DNA from: an uncultured Clostridia bacterium
GTDB lineage: Bacteria > Bacillota > Clostridia > TANB77 > CAG-508
Assembly: GCA_934167965.1 (NCBI GenBank)
Contig: CAKPMJ010000002.1
Location: 186,001-250,000 of the forward strand
Direction: 5' to 3'
DNA: 64,000 bases
Under the pieces are notes generated by a model. It did no database searches, was not told the origin of the DNA, and worked only from the letters and a program-made list of their open reading frames with translations. A program made the position numbers and the translations under genes. Below, piece by piece: positions 8,317-16,367 of the stretch; the first letter of the stretch is position 1; each line of letters opens with the position of its first letter.

Positions 8317-10605
8317 TCATATTATTTCTAAATTTGCAAATTTAGCCATAAGTCTCTTATGTCCCACTTTATCAAAACTAATGTCAACTTTTAAATCATC
8401 ACCTTCTGGTTCAGTTGATGTTATTACACCCTCTCCAAATTTTTTATGATATACTCTAATACCTTCACCATATTGTGATAAATCAATTTTTTTACTTGCT
8501 CCTCTGTTTGTAAGTCCACTCAAGAAACTTTCTGCTGTTCTTCCAAAGGAAAATCCTTTATTGTTAGAACTTGCTGCAACTTTTACATCATTTGTATCTA
8601 TTTTATATGATTTTATTGCACTTGAATTTTGACTTCCATAACTCCACATGTAATCATTGTTTCTTATTGGTTTTGTAGATTCTTCTGCTCCATCTAACAA
8701 TTCAGTAGGTATTTCCTTTAAAAATCTAGATACTAAATTACAACTTGTTGATCCAAACATTGTACGTTGTTTTGCACATGTTAAATATAAGTCTTTCTCA
8801 GCTCTTGTTATTCCAACATAACATAAACGTCTTTCTTCTTCTAATTCTGCAGTTTCTCCTATTGATTTGTATCCTGGGAATATTCCTTCTTCCATTCCTA
8901 CTAAAAATACTACCGGAAACTCTAATCCTTTGGCACTATGTAATGTCATAAGTGTTACAGACTCCTCTGTTTCATCCATACCATCTAAATCTGATGATAG
9001 TGTCATTCCTTCTAAGAAATTCTCCAAAGTATTTTCTGCTTCTTCTTTTTCAAATTCCATTGCAACTGTAAGGAATTCTTCCAAGTTTTCTATTCTATTT
9101 TCTGCTTCTACTGTTTTTTCATCTTCAAGAGCTTTTGTATAACCTGTTTTCTTTAATGTAAGTTTTACTAATTCTGTAATTGTTACACTATCTTTTTTAC
9201 TTCTTAATTCTTCTATAACATTCATAAATTCTCTCGAATTTAGATAAACTCTATTCAATCCATATTGATCTGCATTTTTTATTATTTCATACATTGAAGT
9301 TTCATTACTTATAGCCAAATCATTTATTTTATCTAGACTAGTTTTTCCTATTCCCCTCTTAGGTTCATTTATAATTCTGATTAAACTTAAATTATCTGAT
9401 GTATTTTGTATTAACCTTAAATATGAAATAATATCTTTTATTTCCTTTCTTTCGAAGAATTTTAGACCTCCAACTATTTTATATGGTACTCCTTCTCTTC
9501 TTAAAATATCTTCTATTGCTCTTGATTGGGTATTCATTCTATATAAAATTGAAAAGTCTGAATATTTGTAATTATCTTGTCTTCTCAAATGTTCAATTTG
9601 CTCAACAATATATCTTCCTTCATCATATTCATTGTCTGCTGAATAAAATTTAGGAAGCTCACCTATATCATTTTCTGTCCATAATTTTTTATCATATTTT
9701 GCTTCATTGTTCTTTATTACTGAATTGGCAACTTTTAATATATTTCCTGTACATCTATAGTTTTGCTCTAATTTTATTATCTTTGTTCCTTTAAAGTCTC
9801 TTTCAAAATTTAAAATATTTGATATGTCCGCTCCTCTAAATGAGTAAATTCCTTGGTCATTATCCCCTACTACTGTAATATTTCCATTTATACTTGCTAG
9901 ACTTTTTACAAGTGTAAATTGTGCCTTATTAGTATCTTGATACTCATCTACTAAAACATATTTAAACTTTCCTGCATAATATTCTAATATTTCAGGGTTT
10001 TCTTCAAATATTTTTATTGTAAAATTTATTATATCATCAAAATCTATTGCATTATTTTCTTTTAATCTTTTTTGATATAAACTATATATTTCGGAAATTT
10101 TCTCTCTTCTAAAGTCTCCTTTTGCTTTTAATGCATATTGTTCTGGCTCTAACATTTCATTTTTTGCATTACTTATTTCTGATGCAACTGCTCTATCTGT
10201 AAACGTCTTATCATCAATATTTAAATCTTTTAAACATCTTTTTATTAGTGTTCTTTGATCTGATGTATCAAATATTATAAATGACTTTTCATAACCTATT
10301 TTTTCTATATGATACCTTAATATTTTTACACATATTGAATGGAATGTTCCCATCCATATATCTTTTGCTTGTTCTCCAACTAAATTTGTTATTCTTTCTT
10401 TCATCTCATTTGCAGCTTTGTTAGTAAATGTTATTGCTAGTATATTCCAAGGAGCTACATTTTTTTCTTGTATTAAATATGCTATTTTATGTGTTAATAC
10501 CTTTGTTTTACCACTTCCCGCTCCAGCTATAACTAAGCATGGTCCTTCTGTATTTACTACTGCTTCATATTGTTTATTATTTAATCCTTCTAATATTTCT
10601 GACAT
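8317..10605 (-). CDS. pcrA: ATP-dependent DNA helicase PcrA/UvrD
   Basis: Superfamily 1A 3'-5' helicase used in nucleotide excision repair, removal of RecA filaments and plasmid replication. 762 residues. Motifs seen in order: Q motif region LNNKQYEAV, Walker A AGAGSGKTK, motif Ia ITFTNKAANEMKER, DExx box VDEYQDTN, motif III VVGDNDQGIYSFRGAD, motif IV LEQNYRC, motif V VTLMTLHSAKGLEFPVV and motif VI RRLCYVGITRAEKDLYL. The C-terminus carries the PcrA tail (YHKKFGEGVI...), a Tudor-like RNA polymerase-binding module. AGGAGT precedes the ATG. The upstream neighbour yqeY ends 14 nt away. Confidence 0.96.
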   Translation of the reverse strand: MSEILEGLNNKQYEAVVNTEGPCLVIAGAGSGKTKVLTHKIAYLIQEKNVAPWNILAITFTNKAANEMKERITNLVGEQAKDIWMGTFHSICVKILRYHIEKIGYEKSFIIFDTSDQRTLIKRCLKDLNIDDKTFTDRAVASEISNAKNEMLEPEQYALKAKGDFRREKISEIYSLYQKRLKENNAIDFDDIINFTIKIFEENPEILEYYAGKFKYVLVDEYQDTNKAQFTLVKSLASINGNITVVGDNDQGIYSFRGADISNILNFERDFKGTKIIKLEQNYRCTGNILKVANSVIKNNEAKYDKKLWTENDIGELPKFYSADNEYDEGRYIVEQIEHLRRQDNYKYSDFSILYRMNTQSRAIEDILRREGVPYKIVGGLKFFERKEIKDIISYLRLIQNTSDNLSLIRIINEPKRGIGKTSLDKINDLAISNETSMYEIIKNADQYGLNRVYLNSREFMNVIEELRSKKDSVTITELVKLTLKKTGYTKALEDEKTVEAENRIENLEEFLTVAMEFEKEEAENTLENFLEGMTLSSDLDGMDETEESVTLMTLHSAKGLEFPVVFLVGMEEGIFPGYKSIGETAELEEERRLCYVGITRAEKDLYLTCAKQRTMFGSTSCNLVSRFLKEIPTELLDGAEESTKPIRNNDYMWSYGSQNSSAIKSYKIDTNDVKVAASSNNKGFSFGRTAESFLSGLTNRGASKKIDLSQYGEGIRVYHKKFGEGVITSTEPEGDDLKVDISFDKVGHKRLMAKFANLEII

Positions 10606-10618
10606 TAATTATCTACTC

Positions 10619-11062
10619 CTATTTGCTTAATATTTCTTTTACAACTTCATTTATTGTCCTTCCATCAGCTCCTGCTCCTATTTTTGCTTTTGCTTCTTTC
10701 ATTACAATTCCCATATCTTTCATTGAAGTTGCTCCTACTTCTTTTATTATTTCTGAAATTATTTCAACTAATTCTTCTTTTGTTAGTTGTTTTGGTAAGT
10801 ATTCTTCTAATACTTTCATCTCTTCTTTTGTTTGTTCTATTAAATCTTCTCTTCCCGCTTTTTCAAAGTCTACTAGTGCATCTTTCTTTCCTTTTTGTTC
10901 TTTTGCTATAATTTCTATTATTTTGTTATCGTCTACTTCTTTTCCTGTATCTTTTTCTATTTTTAATATTGCTGCTCTTACCATTTGTACAGTATTTTTT
11001 CTTATTACATTTTTGTCTCTCATTGAAACTTTTAAATCTTCTAATAATTTTTCTTTTAACAT
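10619..11062 (-). CDS. yqeY: GatB/YqeY domain protein
   Basis: Small helical protein (147 residues from the chosen start) of the YqeY family, resembling the C-terminal tRNA-binding domain of the amidotransferase subunit GatB. The role in free-standing form is unproven, perhaps tRNA-linked. Family features: LKVSMRDKNVIRKNTVQMVRAA near the start region, KQLTKEELVEII, and the C-terminal motif GADGRTINEVVKE. An upstream in-frame ATG at 11071 abuts AAAGGA with no spacing; the ATG at 11062 has 9 nt and is preferred. It lies downstream of topA behind a terminator and 14 nt upstream of pcrA. Confidence 0.9.
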   Translation of the reverse strand: MLKEKLLEDLKVSMRDKNVIRKNTVQMVRAAILKIEKDTGKEVDDNKIIEIIAKEQKGKKDALVDFEKAGREDLIEQTKEEMKVLEEYLPKQLTKEELVEIISEIIKEVGATSMKDMGIVMKEAKAKIGAGADGRTINEVVKEILSK

Positions 11063-11105
11063 ACTTATCATTCCTTTCTATATTTGCAGTCTTATTTTAC
11101 TACAT

Positions 11106-11145
11106 AAAAAAAGAAATAGCAATCATTTTTTCGCTATTTCTTTTT
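11106..11145 (-). terminator. intrinsic terminator downstream of topA
   Basis: A 13-bp stem (11108-11120 with 11133-11145), followed on the minus strand by a T-run. It starts 3 nt past the topA stop and separates topA from yqeY. Confidence 0.8.
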
Positions 11146-11148
11146 AAT

Positions 11149-13182
11149 TTATTTATTACTGCTTTTTTTCTTTCTAGTGGTTTTTTTCTCCATTTCAGGG
11201 CTCCATTTTTCTCCTAGCTTTGGCTTATTCCAAGAAATAAAGTTACATTTTTCTGGGCTATTTTCACAAACAAAGAATTTTCTTCCTCGTTTAGATTTCT
11301 TTTCTATAACTCTAGCCCCACAAACAGGACATGGAACTTCTATATAATTTATAATAGATTTAATATTTTTACATTCAGGGAATCCTGGACATGCTAAAAA
11401 TTTACCATATCTACCATATCTATATACCATCATTCTTCCACATTTTTCACATTTAACATCTGAAACTTCTTCTTCTAATTTCACATGTTCTAATTCTTTT
11501 TCTACTTTTTCTACTTCTTTTATAAAAGGTCCATAGAACTCTCTTATAACTTCTTTCCAGGCTTCATTTCCTTCTGCAATTTTATCAAATTGAGTTTCAA
11601 TATCTGCTGTAAAAGATTCATTTACAATATCTTTAAAATTCTCTACTAATAATTTATTTACAACTCTTCCCAATTCTGTAGGATGTAATTGTTTTTGTTC
11701 TTTTTCGATATATCTTCTTTCTATTATTGTTGTAATTGTTGGAGAATATGTACTTGGCCTTCCTATCCCTTTTTCTTCTAAGGCTTTTACCAAGCTAGCT
11801 TCTGTATATCTTGCAGGTGGCTCTGTGAAACTTTGCTTTGGATTTAATTTTACTTTTTTGACCTCTTGATTTTCTTCTAATGGTGGAAGCATTCCTTTTT
11901 CTTCTTCTTGTTTATCATCTGTACCTTCTACATAAAGTACCATAAATCCCTTAAATTTTAAATTTTGACCATTAGCTTTTAAATCATATTTACCTGATTT
12001 TATATTTACAGCCATAGTATCATATATTGCAGAAGACATTTGGCTTGCTAAAAATCTATTGTATATTAGTTTATATAATTTGTATTGATCTGGTGTTAAA
12101 TATTGTTTTACTTCATCTGGTAAAAGTTCTATATGAGCAGGTCTTATTGCCTCATGTGCATCTTGTGCATCTTTATTAGTTCGGTAATACCTATTCTCAT
12201 AATAATTTTTACCATATATTTTGATTATACATTGTTTTGCAACTGCTCTTGCTTCTTCTGAAATTCTTGTTGAATCTGTTCTCATATATGTTATTAGACC
12301 TGTATGGCCTTCTGGTAGTTTTACACCTTCATATAACCCTTGTGCAACTGACATAGTCTTTTTCAAGGTAAAATTCAATTTTCTTGATGCTTCTTGTTGC
12401 ATTGTACTTGTTGTAAATGGTGGTGCAGGAGTACGTTTCTTTTCTCCCCTTTTTACTTCTGTTATTATGTATTTTCCATTTTCTAAATCTGACAATATTT
12501 TATCTGCTTCATCTTTTGTATGTATTTCTATTTTTTTGCCATCTTCATTCGCAACTCTTGCTTCAAACTCTGTTTTTGTTTTTTCGTCTAATAATATAGC
12601 ATATATATTCCAATACTCTTGTGGTACAAATTTTTCAATTTCTTCTTCTCTATCTACTATTAGCTTTACAGCTACAGATTGAACGCGTCCTGCCGACAAT
12701 CCTCTTTTCACTTTTTTCCACAATACGGGACTTATTTTATATCCAACTATTCTATCTAATACACGTCTTGCTTGTTGCGCATCTACTAAATTTACATCTA
12801 TATCTCTTGGGCTTTCTATTGCCTTTTTTACTGCTCCTTTTGTTATTTCATTAAATGTTACCCTTGTTATTTTATTTTTATCTTCTTCTAATATTTTCGC
12901 CAAATGCCATGCAATAGCTTCTCCTTCACGGTCAGGGTCGGTAGCAAGATATACTTTTTTCGCTGTTTTTGCATCTTTTTTTAGTGATTTTATTAAATCT
13001 CCCTTTCCTCTTATATTTATATATTCTGGTTCAAAATCATTTTCTACATTTATTCCTAGTTTTGATTTTGGCAAATCTCTTATATGTCCCATTGATGCTA
13101 CTACTTTTGTACTTCCCCCTAGAAACTTTTTAATTGTATTTGCCTTAGCGGGAGACTCCACTATTATTAATTTATCAGCCAT
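11149..13182 (-). CDS. topA: DNA topoisomerase I
   Basis: Type IA topoisomerase that relaxes negative supercoils. 677 residues, typical of Firmicutes. The TOPRIM domain begins IIVESPAKANTIKKFLG, with acidic residues in ATDPDREGEAIAWHLA (~80-95). The catalytic Tyr lies in GLITYMRTDSTRISEEA (~300). The C-terminus has two zinc-ribbon repeats: CEKCGRMM...CPGFPEC (~575-600) and CPVCGARV...CENSPEKC (~615-645), ending in a basic tail. GAAGGAGA precedes the ATG. DprA, often next to topA, is instead 15 kb away here. Confidence 0.97.
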   Translation of the reverse strand: MADKLIIVESPAKANTIKKFLGGSTKVVASMGHIRDLPKSKLGINVENDFEPEYINIRGKGDLIKSLKKDAKTAKKVYLATDPDREGEAIAWHLAKILEEDKNKITRVTFNEITKGAVKKAIESPRDIDVNLVDAQQARRVLDRIVGYKISPVLWKKVKRGLSAGRVQSVAVKLIVDREEEIEKFVPQEYWNIYAILLDEKTKTEFEARVANEDGKKIEIHTKDEADKILSDLENGKYIITEVKRGEKKRTPAPPFTTSTMQQEASRKLNFTLKKTMSVAQGLYEGVKLPEGHTGLITYMRTDSTRISEEARAVAKQCIIKIYGKNYYENRYYRTNKDAQDAHEAIRPAHIELLPDEVKQYLTPDQYKLYKLIYNRFLASQMSSAIYDTMAVNIKSGKYDLKANGQNLKFKGFMVLYVEGTDDKQEEEKGMLPPLEENQEVKKVKLNPKQSFTEPPARYTEASLVKALEEKGIGRPSTYSPTITTIIERRYIEKEQKQLHPTELGRVVNKLLVENFKDIVNESFTADIETQFDKIAEGNEAWKEVIREFYGPFIKEVEKVEKELEHVKLEEEVSDVKCEKCGRMMVYRYGRYGKFLACPGFPECKNIKSIINYIEVPCPVCGARVIEKKSKRGRKFFVCENSPEKCNFISWNKPKLGEKWSPEMEKKTTRKKKSSNK

Positions 13183-13252
13183 TTTTATCTCCTTCCTTAG
13201 TATTATACTTACAAATTATATATACATTTTTTTTAAAAGTCAATACCAACAT

Positions 13253-13276
13253 AAAAAAAGGACAGTGTTCTGCCCT
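13253..13276 (-). terminator. intrinsic terminator of the 98-residue gene
   Basis: A short GGGCAG/CTGTCC stem (one G-T wobble) with a 4-nt loop, followed on the minus strand by seven T. Confidence 0.75.
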
Positions 13277-13295
13277 GGTTTTACTCTTCTATTAC

Positions 13296-13592
13296 TTATC
13301 TTAATTCATATAAAACATCTTTAATTGCAATTGGTGTAACTTCGTTGTCTCTTAACAATGTTAAAATTTTATCTGCTTCATTTGAATTATTTGTTAATTC
13401 ATAAATTTCTTCTTTTTCTATATTAATATTTTCTTCTTTGTACTCTGTTTTTACAATTTCTATACCATATTTATTTTCGACATTTTCTTTTCCTGTAATA
13501 GTCTTGTAGTATTCAATCTTTACAGGATATTTAATACCTTCTTCAAGTAATCTGTTTTTATCAATAAATATCCCATCGAAAAACGTCTTCAA
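13296..13592 (-). CDS. small conserved protein, DUF6514-like
   Basis: A 98-residue acidic, soluble protein. The layout is a beta-rich first half with KYGIEIVKTEY (~43-53), then TNNSNEADKILTLLRDNEVTPIAIKDVLYEL at the C-terminus. The pattern YGIEI...A..I...L..N.VTP....DVL resembles the DUF6514 family of short Clostridia proteins as I remember it; I hold this loosely. No catalytic motif is seen. It starts at TTG with AAGGAG about 7 nt upstream and has its own terminator, so it is probably monocistronic. It is divergent from the LPxTG surface gene. Confidence 0.6.
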   Translation of the reverse strand: MKTFFDGIFIDKNRLLEEGIKYPVKIEYYKTITGKENVENKYGIEIVKTEYKEENINIEKEEIYELTNNSNEADKILTLLRDNEVTPIAIKDVLYELR

Positions 13593-13691
13593 ATTTAACT
13601 CCTTCCTCTTTTTCTATAACCACGATACTCATTATAACATATTTTTTTGAAAATGCAAGAGTTTTTTTATTTTTTATATATCTCTCTCGAC

Positions 13692-13719
13692 AATATATTA
13701 CATGAATATGTAATATATT
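13692..13719. promoter_or_regulatory. perfect inverted repeat upstream of the surface-protein promoter
   Basis: A 12-bp perfect inverted repeat (13692-13703 with 13708-13719) around GAAT. It lies 28 bp upstream of the -35 box at 13747. No T-run follows in either direction, so it reads better as a protein-binding site than as a terminator. Confidence 0.45.
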
Positions 13720-13746
13720 TGTAATACAAATTTAATAAAACATTAA

Positions 13747-13775
13747 TTGATATTATATTGCTTGTATGATAGAAT
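13747..13775 (+). promoter_or_regulatory. sigma-A type promoter for the LPxTG/sortase genes
   Basis: TTGATA at 13747-13752, a 17-bp spacer, and TAGAAT at 13770-13775. The start codon at 13824 follows, with AGAAAGGA as ribosome binding site. Confidence 0.6.
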
Positions 13776-13823
13776 TTATATAAAGGTATATTTATCATAT
13801 TCAGAAAGGAATTTTTATAAATC

Positions 13824-15074
13824 ATGAAAATTATAAAGAAAGTTTTTTCTATAAATTTAATATTATTGTTAGTTTTAATTAACCTTAATTCATATACATA
13901 TGCTTCATCAGTTAATGATTCTAGTTTAAAAAAATCAATTAAAAAGGTTAATTCATACCTGAAAAATAATATTGATTATAACCAACCAGAATATTTAACC
14001 GAAATTGTAGATGATAACAGAGAAGTACCTGCATATTCATATTATCCTAAACACGTAAGTTCACGAGGGATAAAAACATTAAAAGCATTCAACGGAAAGA
14101 TCTTTATGGGATTAGGAGATTGGAATGATAATACCGGTCCTACTAAAATATTATATTATGATACTAAAAGTAATAAGGTTGTATCTTCTGGCACAATAGC
14201 TGATGAGGCCATTGAAACATTTACTATAATAGATAAAAAATTATACACAACAGGGACAGACCCTAAAGCTGCTTGGGGATATGGCAGCTATTATCAATAT
14301 AATGAAACAGATAATAAGTGGGAACAACATCAAAAGAAACATGGCTGGATACACATTTTTAAAATGGTTGAATTTGAAAATAAATTGTTTCTGTGTGGAT
14401 CTACTCAAAAAAATTTCACTCCAATTCAATATTCTGATGATAATGGTGAAGTATTTAACAATATTTTCTTATACAAAGATTCTGAACAACTTCCTTTTGA
14501 TGAAGAATTAAGATGTTATAATTTAATTTCATATGATAACAACTTATATGGATTTGTTGCTTCAACTAATAATAAAAAAATTGATGGAATATACAAATAT
14601 GACAGCAAAGAAAATAAATTTAATTATATAGCTAACCTTCCGGATAGTTCAATTCACTGGTTTGCACGTTTTCCTAAACATAGTATTTTTAAAAATAAAT
14701 TTATTTATTTGTCTGGTAGTCATGTATACAGTACTACTGATTTTAAACAATTTACACCAATACTTGCAAATTTATTTGGTAAAACTGTTCTAAATCCTGA
14801 TTATGTATTTTATTCTACTGGAACTGAAAATGCCCAAGATTCTTTGGTTGTGGATGATACCTTATATTTATTAACTTATAAAAAAGATGGGAATTCATAT
14901 TTAGCTAGAATCTACGCTACAAAAGATTTATCTACAACTCAATTAATATATGAATTAGAAACACCTTCGACACCATTCACTTTTGAGTACTATGACAATA
15001 GTTTTTACATAGGAACTAATGTTGGATATTCATCTAAGCTAGACGACTCTGTTAAAAACCGGAAGTTTATATAG
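13824..15074 (+). CDS. cell-wall anchored surface protein, N-terminal part (frameshifted)
   Basis: Secreted protein with a signal peptide (residues 1-27: basic start, LILLLVLINL core, YASS cleavage region). It then has ~380 residues of repeated beta-propeller-like units of the kind FNGKIFMG, IDKKLYTTG, FENKLFLCG, YDNNLYGF, and FKNKFIYLSG, resembling kelch or YncE-type blades. The frame stops at 15072-15074, but the next frame continues at once as VKTGSLYRVNL and runs to an LPQTG sorting signal. Deleting one A from the A5 run at 15054-15058 restores a 638-residue protein. This is a disrupted gene, a sequencing error, or a phase-variable site. Ligand unknown. Confidence 0.8.
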   Translation: MKIIKKVFSINLILLLVLINLNSYTYASSVNDSSLKKSIKKVNSYLKNNIDYNQPEYLTEIVDDNREVPAYSYYPKHVSSRGIKTLKAFNGKIFMGLGDWNDNTGPTKILYYDTKSNKVVSSGTIADEAIETFTIIDKKLYTTGTDPKAAWGYGSYYQYNETDNKWEQHQKKHGWIHIFKMVEFENKLFLCGSTQKNFTPIQYSDDNGEVFNNIFLYKDSEQLPFDEELRCYNLISYDNNLYGFVASTNNKKIDGIYKYDSKENKFNYIANLPDSSIHWFARFPKHSIFKNKFIYLSGSHVYSTTDFKQFTPILANLFGKTVLNPDYVFYSTGTENAQDSLVVDDTLYLLTYKKDGNSYLARIYATKDLSTTQLIYELETPSTPFTFEYYDNSFYIGTNVGYSSKLDDSVKNRKFI

Positions 15075-15741
15075 AGTTAACTTAAATGATGCCAAAGAGT
15101 CAAAGCTATCTATTAATACTAAAAAGAAAAAAATATCTATTGATAAAGTCAACTTTAATTACAACACAACATACAAATTAACTAATGACAAGTCAGAATT
15201 TAAAACTACATTAACTTTTAAATCTTCAATGAATGAAAAAAAATGTAAAAATGAATATGCAAAAATACAAAATTTAGATTTGCTTTATGCAACAGTTACA
15301 AATATAGGAAAATCAGATATATCAGAGTCGGTTTCTTATTTTGATAAAGTACTATCTGCAAACACATCAACTACAAATAAGTTCACATCTCCTATAGACT
15401 ATGCAAAAGAAATGTTCAAAAAAGAGTTAAATATACAAGACAAACTATTTTCACTTACAACCAAAACTACAGAAAATACTAATGATAAATATACAGTTGA
15501 TGTGACTTTATCTGTTAACAACAGTGCTATGTTCAGTACCTCTAATTCTGGTTCTAATACAAATTCTGATTCTAATAACACATCAAACTCATCTAAAAAG
15601 GTAATTAGTAGTACTAGCAAATTGCCTCAAACAGGACACTTTATAAATATAAAATATATTTTGATACTTACTATATTCTTGGCAATTATGGCAATTGTAT
15701 ATTTAAAAACCAAAGGAACAAACAATGAACAAAAAAGATAA
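15052..15741 (+). CDS. surface protein C-terminal part with LPQTG sorting signal
   Basis: Continuation of the preceding gene in the +1 frame. Residues shortly after the junction finish the propeller (TGSLYRVNL), followed by a ~110-residue domain of unknown fold, a Ser/Asn/Thr-rich wall-spanning stretch, and a complete cell-wall sorting signal: LPQTG, a hydrophobic segment (YILILTIFLAIMAIVYL), and a basic tail ending NEQKR. The first in-frame ATG is at 15229 without a good ribosome binding site, so I do not think it is translated alone. The 3' end overlaps the sortase gene by 17 nt. Confidence 0.75.
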   Translation, partial: LKTGSLYRVNLNDAKESKLSINTKKKKISIDKVNFNYNTTYKLTNDKSEFKTTLTFKSSMNEKKCKNEYAKIQNLDLLYATVTNIGKSDISESVSYFDKVLSANTSTTNKFTSPIDYAKEMFKKELNIQDKLFSLTTKTTENTNDKYTVDVTLSVNNSAMFSTSNSGSNTNSDSNNTSNSSKKVISSTSKLPQTGHFINIKYILILTIFLAIMAIVYLKTKGTNNEQKR

Positions 15742-16327
15742 AAAAATTATATATATTTTACTTATTATAATAATATTGTTTTCTCTTATTTTATTATTTA
15801 AAATTACGAAATCAGAGAAACAAATTAAAGAGTTACGTAATAAGGTATATGAAGAATATAATAAAATATCCGAAACAGAAATAGATACAGCTATTAACAA
15901 TAACATTAATAGCTCTGATACAACTCTTCAAGAACAAACTACTATTACTATTGGAAAATTGGAAATTCCCAAGATCGGCATCTCATATCCTATTATAAAT
16001 ATTTGCTCAGATATTAATCTAGAAGTGGCACCTTGTAGAATTGCAGGTCCTTATCCTAACACTCCAGGGAATTTAGTCATAGCTGGACATAATAATTGGA
16101 ATAAATCTTTCTTTTCAAATTTATATAAATTAAAAAAAGGGGATTTAGTATATTTTACAGATATATCTGGACGTAAATTAAAATATAAAATCTATGACAA
16201 ATATGAGGTTGATGAAAATGACTTATCTTGCCTTGAACAAGATACTAATGAACAAACAGAAATAACACTTTTAACTTGTGTTAAATATAAAAAGAAAAAA
16301 AGATTAATTATAAAATGTCGTAATTAA
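15725..16327 (+). CDS. sortase, dedicated to the adjacent LPQTG protein
   Basis: Membrane-anchored cysteine transpeptidase that links LPxTG proteins to the cell wall. 200 residues: a basic start, one N-terminal membrane segment (~7-25), a linker, and a sortase domain from ~70. The catalytic triad is visible: His in AGHNNW (~119), Cys in TLLTCVKY (~184), and Arg in KKRLIIKCR (~194). The TLxTC pattern and small size fit class D-like or class A enzymes; I cannot decide which. The start overlaps the substrate gene by 17 nt, with an ACAAACAATG context and no strong ribosome binding site, suggesting translational coupling. A frameshift upstream would therefore also lower sortase production. Confidence 0.9.
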   Translation: MNKKDKKIIYILLIIIILFSLILLFKITKSEKQIKELRNKVYEEYNKISETEIDTAINNNINSSDTTLQEQTTITIGKLEIPKIGISYPIINICSDINLEVAPCRIAGPYPNTPGNLVIAGHNNWNKSFFSNLYKLKKGDLVYFTDISGRKLKYKIYDKYEVDENDLSCLEQDTNEQTEITLLTCVKYKKKKRLIIKCRN

Positions 16328-16331
16328 ACTT

Positions 16332-16365
16332 AAAAAGCCAGTAATTTTAAATTACCGGCTTTTAT
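16332..16365. terminator. bidirectional intrinsic terminator
   Basis: AAAAGCC/GGCTTTT-type stem with one mismatch and a short loop, between the convergent sortase and ABC exporter genes. Confidence 0.8.
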
Positions 16366-16367
16366 TT

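Noticed and set aside
10539..11147. 202-codon plus-strand open frame
   Set aside because: It lies antisense to yqeY and the pcrA 5' end, is Phe/Ser/Leu-rich as expected from reversed AT-rich codons, and has no family features.
15229..15741. An independent 170-residue protein starting at 15229
   Set aside because: The start lacks a ribosome binding site, and the frame is clearly the C-terminal part of the frameshifted surface protein.
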